Assembly: GCA_035316885.1 (NCBI GenBank)
Contig: DATHII010000159.1
Coordinates: 1-18,686, forward strand
Direction of reading: 5' to 3'
Source: DASRTE01 sp035316885
GTDB taxonomy: Bacteria; Actinomycetota; Actinomycetes; Jiangellales; Jiangellaceae
DNA length: 18,686 nucleotides
Shown here in pieces: positions 14,928 to 18,686 of this stretch (position 1 is the first letter of the stretch; each line of letters starts with the position of its first letter). The position numbers and the translations under genes were made by a program. Under the pieces are notes generated by a model. It was given only the letters and a program-made list of their open reading frames with translations, was not told the DNA's origin and did not search any database.

Positions 14928-15012
14928 CGGACCGGGAACTGCCGGGCCGGCTCGGAACTCCGCCGAACGCTATGGCCGGGTCGAGGCAGTGGAAAGCGCA
15001 CGGTTCACAGGG

Positions 15013-15078
15013 CCTGTGGAATGCCCGTGGACAGCCGTCCCCAGGTTGTGCACAAGCCTGGGGACAACTGGTGCACAG
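15013..15078. repeat. DnaA-box-like cluster with a 29-nt palindrome upstream of dnaB
   Basis: Nine-base arms GTCCCCAGG (15037-15045) and CCTGGGGAC (15057-15065) flank TTGTGCACAA (15046-15055), itself a perfect palindrome. Compared with the actinobacterial DnaA box TTGTCCACA, TTGTGCACA at 15046-15054 (plus), its mirror at 15055-15047 (minus), and TTGTCCCCA at 15067-15059 (minus) each differ by one base. Looser matches lie at 15026-15034 and 15069-15077. The region lies between the divergent dnaB and MATE genes, so it may bind DnaA or control dnaB. The rest of 14860-15189 holds no gene. Confidence 0.55.
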
Positions 15079-15189
15079 GCGGACATGCGACCCACCCGTG
15101 TCGGCTCTCAACTGGCCGGACGACAATCCACCGAATGTGGAAGGAAGCCGTCTGTGCGGCATCTCATCATGTGAGACGACGATCGAGGG

Positions 15190-16572
15190 ATGTCAGGTGT
15201 CACCCATAGCGTCGGTACTGCCATGCCCCGCGTTCGCCGACCAGCCGTCTTCGAGCGCCATCCTGCGGATGGCGAGATCCTCCGGCTCGCCCTGCCCGCG
15301 GTCGGCGCACTCGTAGCCGAGCCGCTGTTCCTGCTGGCCGACTCCGCGATCGTCGGGCACCTCGGCACGCCACAGCTGGCCGGGCTCGGCATCGCGGGCA
15401 CGGTCCTGGCAACGCTGGTCAACGTCTCGGTCTTCCTCGCGTACGCGACCACCGCGGCGGTCGCCCGGATGCTCGGAGCCGGCGACCTTCGCGGCGCGAT
15501 GCGCCAGGGCATCGACGGCTGCTGGCTGGCGCTGCTGGTCGGTGTGGTAACCCTGCTGGCCGGCTGGCCGGCGAGCGACTGGGTGGTCTCGCTGTTCGGG
15601 CCGTCGCCTGATGTGGCCGAGTACGCCGTGACCTACCTGCGCATCAGCCTGCTCGGCATCCCCTCGATGCTCTTCGTCCTGGCCGGCACGGGCGTGCTCC
15701 GCGGCCTTCAGGACACGCGAACCCCGCTGGTCGTCGCCGTCACGGGTGCCGTCGGCAACGTCGTACTCAACGTGGTCTTCGTCTTCGGCCTCGACCTCGG
15801 CATCGGCGGATCCGCGCTCGGCACGGTCCTCGCCCAGACCGCGATGGCGGCCGCCTTCGCCCGCGTCGTCGTACGCGGAGCGCGTCGGCACGGGGCGAGC
15901 CTGCGGCCGGACTGGCCAGGCATTCGGCGGTCCTTCGGGGCCGGCGTACCGCTGGTCGTGCGGACGCTCTCGATGCGGGTCGCGCTGGTCGGCGCGACGG
16001 TGGTCGCGGCCGGACTCGGCATTGCCGAGCTGGCCGCCTACCAGGTCGCCTTCACCACCTGGACGCTGCTCGCGCTGGTGCTCGACGCCGTGGCGATCGC
16101 CGCGCAGGCGCTGGTCGGGCGTGCCCTCGGAGCGGCCGACGTCGATGCTGCGTGGTCGACGACCCGGCGGATGGTTCAGTGGGGTCTGTTCGCCGGCGCC
16201 GGTCTCGGGCTCGTCGTCGCCGCGATCGCTCCCGTCTACGCACGGCTGTTCACCTCCGACCCCGACGTACGCGCCCTGCTGGTGGCTGCCCTGCTGGTGG
16301 TCGCGGTCATGCAACCGCTCGCCGGGTGGGTCTTCGTCCTCGACGGCGTCCTGATCGGTGCCGGCGACGGGCGCTACCTCGCGCTCGCGTCGGTACTGAG
16401 CGTGCTGGCTTTCCTTCCTGCCGCATTGGCGGTTGCGCTCAGTGGCCTCTCAGGTGTCGCCGGGCTGACGGCGTTGTGGGCGGCGATCGGCGTGTGGGTG
16501 CTCGCCCGCTTGGTCACCCTCACCTACCGCGAGCGCACAGGCGCCTGGCTGGTCACCGGCGCCTTGCGGTGA
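15190..16572 (+). CDS. MATE family efflux transporter (DinF-like)
   Basis: This 460-residue polytopic membrane protein has twelve expected transmembrane helices in two homologous halves. The first half starts with GEILRLALPAVGALVAEPLF and contains LADSAIVGHLG, the standard N-lobe signature. GVLRGLQDTRTPL follows, and NVVLNVVFVFGLDLGIGGSA closes the N half. The C half contains AAYQVAFTTWTLLALVLDAV and AAQALVGRALGAAD. It closest resembles the DinF/NorM-like branch. MATE proteins exchange Na+ or H+ for drugs or metabolites at the cytoplasmic membrane. The start is unsettled: ATG 15190 has a GAGGG too close to it, and ATG 15223 (MPRVRRPAVF) lacks a clear ribosome binding site. The gene is divergent from dnaB. 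Confidence 0.93.
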   Translation: MSGVTHSVGTAMPRVRRPAVFERHPADGEILRLALPAVGALVAEPLFLLADSAIVGHLGTPQLAGLGIAGTVLATLVNVSVFLAYATTAAVARMLGAGDLRGAMRQGIDGCWLALLVGVVTLLAGWPASDWVVSLFGPSPDVAEYAVTYLRISLLGIPSMLFVLAGTGVLRGLQDTRTPLVVAVTGAVGNVVLNVVFVFGLDLGIGGSALGTVLAQTAMAAAFARVVVRGARRHGASLRPDWPGIRRSFGAGVPLVVRTLSMRVALVGATVVAAGLGIAELAAYQVAFTTWTLLALVLDAVAIAAQALVGRALGAADVDAAWSTTRRMVQWGLFAGAGLGLVVAAIAPVYARLFTSDPDVRALLVAALLVVAVMQPLAGWVFVLDGVLIGAGDGRYLALASVLSVLAFLPAALAVALSGLSGVAGLTALWAAIGVWVLARLVTLTYRERTGAWLVTGALR

Positions 16573-16651
16573 CCAGCCAGGCCGGGGCACGCTGGCGGCC
16601 GGCCGCATCGGTGACCTCGCGCAGCTGCCGTCGAGTACCACGACGCTAGAG

Positions 16652-16722
16652 CCCGACTTGTGGCGGGTTCGCAACGTCTCGGAGCGTCCACAGGCGTTGA
16701 CAACCCGCCACAAGTGAGCGGG
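16652..16722. repeat. Long inverted repeat downstream of the MATE gene
   Basis: The perfect 14-base arms ACTTGTGGCGGGTT (16656-16669) and AACCCGCCACAAGT (16702-16715) are separated by 32 bases. Inside them CAACG (16672-16676) and CGTTG (16695-16699) can extend the stem after a two-base internal loop, and CCCG/CGGG lie just outside. No T-run follows, so it is not a classic terminator. It could be a strong mRNA hairpin, a protein-binding site or a REP-like interspersed element. The other bases of 16573-16781 show nothing. Confidence 0.75.
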
Positions 16723-16781
16723 TGGGTGCGCTACGCGGTCCGGCGGCCTCAGCAGCTCAGGGCCGTGGAAGGCTGGCGAGA

Positions 16782-16955
16782 ATGGACCTCCTGGCACTGC
16801 CCGTCATCGCAGCGTTCTCGTTCCTGACCGCCCTCGTGTTCGGTCTCGCAGCACAGCGCCTGCTCGGGATCCGCCTCGGCCTGGTGCGGAACCTGCTCGT
16901 GGTCAGCTCCGTGCTTGGTCTGCGTGTGCTGGCCACAATCTTCCGCCGCGCCTGA
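16782..16955 (+). CDS. Small membrane protein, hypothetical
   Basis: This 57-residue frame from ATG 16782 reads MDLLALPVIAAFSFLTALVF and then GLAAQRLLGIRLGLVRNLLV, ending LRVLATIFRRA. Two hydrophobic segments (about 4-23 and 36-52) flank a basic loop. A GGAAGG motif lies about ten bases upstream and supports translation. The AAQRLLGIRLGLVRNLLV wording resembles the membrane N-terminus seen before the kinase domain in some actinobacterial UbiB/AarF-type proteins, so it could be a relic of one. It could equally be an independent small membrane protein. I cannot decide. It is convergent with the TM2 gene, with 19 bases between the stops. Confidence 0.5.
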   Translation: MDLLALPVIAAFSFLTALVFGLAAQRLLGIRLGLVRNLLVVSSVLGLRVLATIFRRA

Positions 16956-16974
16956 CCGATCAGCCGTCGAGTGG

Positions 16975-17484
16975 TCAGATCCACTTGCGCATGATGTTGC
17001 CCTGCCCGTCCTTGAACGAACTGGTGGCGAGGATGATCAGGTCGATGAGCATCCAGAAGGTCGGCACGACGCCGAGTGTCACGAAGAACAGCACGAGCAT
17101 CGCTACGGCAGAACCTGTTCTGCCCGCGTAGAACCTATGCGCGCCGAAGATCCCGAAGAAGAAGCACAACAGGAACGCCGGCAGAATCGTCCGGTCACTG
17201 ACGCGGGAGGTCGATTCCGCCGGGTACGTCGGCCGTCGCGCACCGGGTGGCCCGGGCAACGGCACCGGCACGATGTCCGCGATGACCCCGGCGAGCTCAC
17301 CGTGGGTCTTGGCGGTGTAGACCACGTCCAGACGCTCGTCGAGCTCGTCCAGGCGGAGCCGACCGTCCACAGCCGCCGTCCCAACCATTGCCGCGACGGT
17401 CTCGCGCTCGGCGTCGGTGGAGCGCACATGCGGTGGATGCACGTACGGGTGGTACGGCTGCCCCATGGCTTCCGCGCTGCTCAC
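16975..17484 (-). CDS. DUF1707 and TM2 domain membrane protein
   Basis: This 169-residue protein has an N-terminal DUF1707-type segment (about 21-72, VRSTDAERETVAAMVGTAAV, DGRLRLDELDERLDVVYTAK, THGELAGVIADI), a proline-rich linker, and a C-terminal TM2 domain. The TM2 domain (about 100-162) has two membrane helices around LLCFFFGIFGAHRFYAGRTG and FWMLIDLIILATSSFKD, with the typical GxHRFY and DLI motifs. Members have no defined biochemical function. GTG 17484 lies six bases after a TACACT -10-like box and has no ribosome binding site, which suggests a leaderless start. ATG 17466 is the alternative. The gene follows rplI by 57 bases on the same strand but probably has its own promoter. Confidence 0.88.
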   Translation of the reverse strand: MSSAEAMGQPYHPYVHPPHVRSTDAERETVAAMVGTAAVDGRLRLDELDERLDVVYTAKTHGELAGVIADIVPVPLPGPPGARRPTYPAESTSRVSDRTILPAFLLCFFFGIFGAHRFYAGRTGSAVAMLVLFFVTLGVVPTFWMLIDLIILATSSFKDGQGNIMRKWI

Positions 17485-17541
17485 CAGAGCAGTGTAAGCA
17501 ACCGCACCGACAGGCCCTCCCCGGGCAGCAAGCGCGGACGA

Positions 17542-17988
17542 TCAGGAGGCGACGACCTCGAGCTGAACAGTCGCCGCCACCTCCGGGTGCAGGCGCACCG
17601 TGACGGTGTGGGCGCCGATCGTCTTGATCGGGTTTCCCACCTCGATCCGGCGCTTGTCGACCATGGGCCCGCCGGCCTGGCTGACGGCGGCGGCGATGTC
17701 GGTGGGCGTGACGGCGCCGAACAGTCGGCCGGTGTCGCCCGCGCGGGCGGGAAGCCGAACCGGCGCCGCCTCGAGCTGGGTCTTGACCTCGCGGGCGGTG
17801 TCGAGATCGGTGATCTCGCGGACCGTGCGCGCCCGCCGGATCGTCTCCAGTTGCTTCTCGCCGCCACGGGTCCACGCGATGGCGAAGCCGCGGGGCATGA
17901 GGTAGTTGCGGCCGTAGCCGTCCTTGACCTCGACCACGTCGCCGGCGGCGCCGAGGCCAGGAACCTCCTGCGTGAGGATGAGCTTCAT
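17542..17988 (-). CDS. rplI: Large ribosomal subunit protein bL9
   Basis: This 148-residue bL9 has the normal length and domain order. The N-terminal RNA-binding domain begins MKLILTQEVPGLGAAGDVVE and contains the signature DGYGRNYLMPRGFA. A long connecting helix (TVREITDLDTAREVKTQLEA) follows, and then the C-terminal domain with GRLFGAVTPTDIAAAV and VTVRLHPEVAATVQLEV. A strong GGGAGG ribosome binding site precedes the ATG. It lies 17 bases after rpsR and clearly belongs to the ssb-rpsR-rplI operon. Confidence 0.98.
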   Translation of the reverse strand: MKLILTQEVPGLGAAGDVVEVKDGYGRNYLMPRGFAIAWTRGGEKQLETIRRARTVREITDLDTAREVKTQLEAAPVRLPARAGDTGRLFGAVTPTDIAAAVSQAGGPMVDKRRIEVGNPIKTIGAHTVTVRLHPEVAATVQLEVVAS

Positions 17989-18005
17989 CGTGACGTCACC
18001 CTCCC

Positions 18006-18242
18006 TCAGCGCGCCGTCGAGGTGTACGGCAGCAGCGCCACCTCACGGGCGTTCTTGATCGCGACAGCGATGTCGCGCTGGTGACGCGTGCAGCAGCCGG
18101 TGACCCGGCGGGCCCGGATCTTGCCGCGGTCGGAGATGTACTTACGCAGCACGCCGGTGTCCTTGTAGTCGACGTACTTGACCTTGTCCTTACAGAATGC
18201 GCAGACCTTCTTCTTCGGCTTGCGCACAGCGGGCTTTGCCAT
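18006..18242 (-). CDS. rpsR: Small ribosomal subunit protein bS18 (zinc-binding form)
   Basis: This 78-residue bS18 begins MAKPAVRKPKKKVCAFCKDK and carries the family motif VDYKDTGVLRKYISDRGKI followed by RARRVTGCCTRHQRDIAVAI. Four cysteines (CAFC and GCC) are in place for zinc binding, so this is the C+ form rather than the zinc-free paralogue that some actinobacteria make under zinc starvation. An AGGGAG ribosome binding site precedes the ATG. The gene lies 74 bases after ssb and 17 before rplI. Confidence 0.98.
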   Translation of the reverse strand: MAKPAVRKPKKKVCAFCKDKVKYVDYKDTGVLRKYISDRGKIRARRVTGCCTRHQRDIAVAIKNAREVALLPYTSTAR

Positions 18243-18316
18243 CGTGGTGCTCCCTGGTGGAGTCGGAGCCCGTTCGCCTCGCTGGCAGCGGCGACCGGGA
18301 TGGGTGGGTGGTTGAC

Positions 18317-18686
18317 CTAGAAGGGTGGCTCGTCCCCTGCGGGGGCAGCAGCAGGTCCGCCAGACCATGGATCCGGCTGTCCGCTCTGACCGCCCTGACC
18401 GCCCTGACCGCCCTGGCCGCCGCCTTGAGCTGGCTGACCGCCGGTGGTCCACGGGTCGGCGCCGCCGGAAGCGGGTGCCCCGCCGCCGAAACCGCCGCCA
18501 GACCGCTGTGTCTTGGTCACCTTGGCGGTGGCGTAGCGCAGGCTGGGCCCGATCTCGTCGACGTCGAGCTCGACGACCGTGCGCTTCTCGCCCTCGCGGG
18601 TCTCGTACGACCGCTGCTTCAGCCGGCCGGTGACGACGACCCGAGCGCCGCGCTGCAACGACTCGGCGACGTTCTCGGCCGCCTGC
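18317..18686 (-). CDS. ssb: Single-stranded DNA-binding protein, C-terminal part
   Basis: The frame runs in from the window edge (AAENVAESLQRGARVVVTGR) and ends at 18317. The visible part includes the last strands of the OB fold (SYETREGEKRTVVELDVDEI, GPSLRYATAKVTK), a glycine- and glutamine-rich linker, and the acidic tip DEPPF, which recruits partner proteins. The methionine near 18658 would be internal and is not a start. SSB coats single-stranded DNA at forks and acts with DnaB encoded nearby. Gene order fits rpsF-ssb-rpsR-rplI, with rpsF expected beyond the window. Confidence 0.97.
   Translation of the reverse strand, partial: QAAENVAESLQRGARVVVTGRLKQRSYETREGEKRTVVELDVDEIGPSLRYATAKVTKTQRSGGGFGGGAPASGGADPWTTGGQPAQGGGQGGQGGQGGQSGQPDPWSGGPAAAPAGDEPPF
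18382..18417. repeat. Nine-base tandem repeat in the ssb linker
   Basis: Four units of the form CGCCCTGAC (first and last with one change) encode repeated Gly-Gly-Gln in the disordered SSB linker. Unit number may vary between strains because of slippage in frame. Confidence 0.8.

Noticed and set aside
14860..15162. N-terminal extension of DnaB to 15162
   Set aside because: The extension is not DnaB-like and covers a palindromic, DnaA-box-like region. GTG 14859 has a good ribosome binding site and gives the expected N-terminus.
15193..16314. A 373-codon minus-strand frame opposite the MATE gene, and a 389-codon plus-strand frame opposite TM2, rplI and rpsR (16915-18084)
   Set aside because: Both are shadows of conserved genes. 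Their hydrophilic, Arg/Asp/His/Gly-rich sequences show no domain.
16652..16722. Intrinsic terminator for the MATE gene
   Set aside because: The stem is strong, but the 32-base gap between arms and the lack of a T-run do not fit the usual form, so it is listed as a repeat instead.

Overview
The window is high-GC DNA with GTG starts and actinobacterial gene families (Ala-1 class 3 DnaB intein, ECF42 sigma factor with DGPF partner, split PolDom/LigC, TM2/DUF1707 protein). The right-hand block, read on the minus strand as ssb, rpsR, rplI and then, after a few other genes, dnaB, is typical of Actinomycetes. The MATE gene beside dnaB suggests Nocardioidaceae or relatives, but that assignment is inference.

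Left part (1-11.3 kb), accessory metabolism and visible gene decay. A receiver-domain protein runs off the left edge, divergent from a small secreted protein. An internally deleted D-cysteine desulfhydrase relic follows. Next come a two-gene NHEJ-type pair (LigD-like polymerase and LigC-like ligase) and a three-gene set made of a DHFR/RibD-like protein, a YCII/DGPF protein and an ECF42 sigma factor with a C-terminal TPR-like region. A YczE-like membrane protein and a TetR/alpha-beta hydrolase divergent pair follow. A deletion scar has removed the 5' ends of two divergent genes (pterin dehydratase/VOC and YcaQ-like glycosylase). The part ends with an APH-fold kinase, a frameshifted DinB/DUF664 scrap, and an ECF sigma factor with a SnoaL-like tail broken by two one-base deletions.

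Middle (11.3-12.5 kb): a compact ArsR/VOC operon. Its promoter has a perfect TTGACA box, an 18-bp spacer filled by a perfect 7+2+7 palindrome, and a TATAGT box. The spacing predicts a leaderless GTG start.

Right part (12.5-18.7 kb): core replication and ribosome genes. dnaB is interrupted at the Walker A lysine/serine by a 327-residue intein that lacks an N-terminal Cys/Ser but carries the W, C and T residues that mark class 3 inteins. Its homing endonuclease has apparently lost the segment between its two LAGLIDADG-type motifs. The dnaB upstream region has DnaA-box-like sequences around a 29-nt palindrome. Then come a MATE transporter, a 14-bp inverted repeat, a tiny membrane protein, a TM2/DUF1707 protein, rplI, a zinc-type rpsR and the 3' part of ssb.

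No tRNA, rRNA, CRISPR array or insertion sequence was seen. The most distinctive items are the shrunken class 3 intein, the concentration of gene relics between 0.9 and 11.3 kb, and the ArsR promoter architecture.
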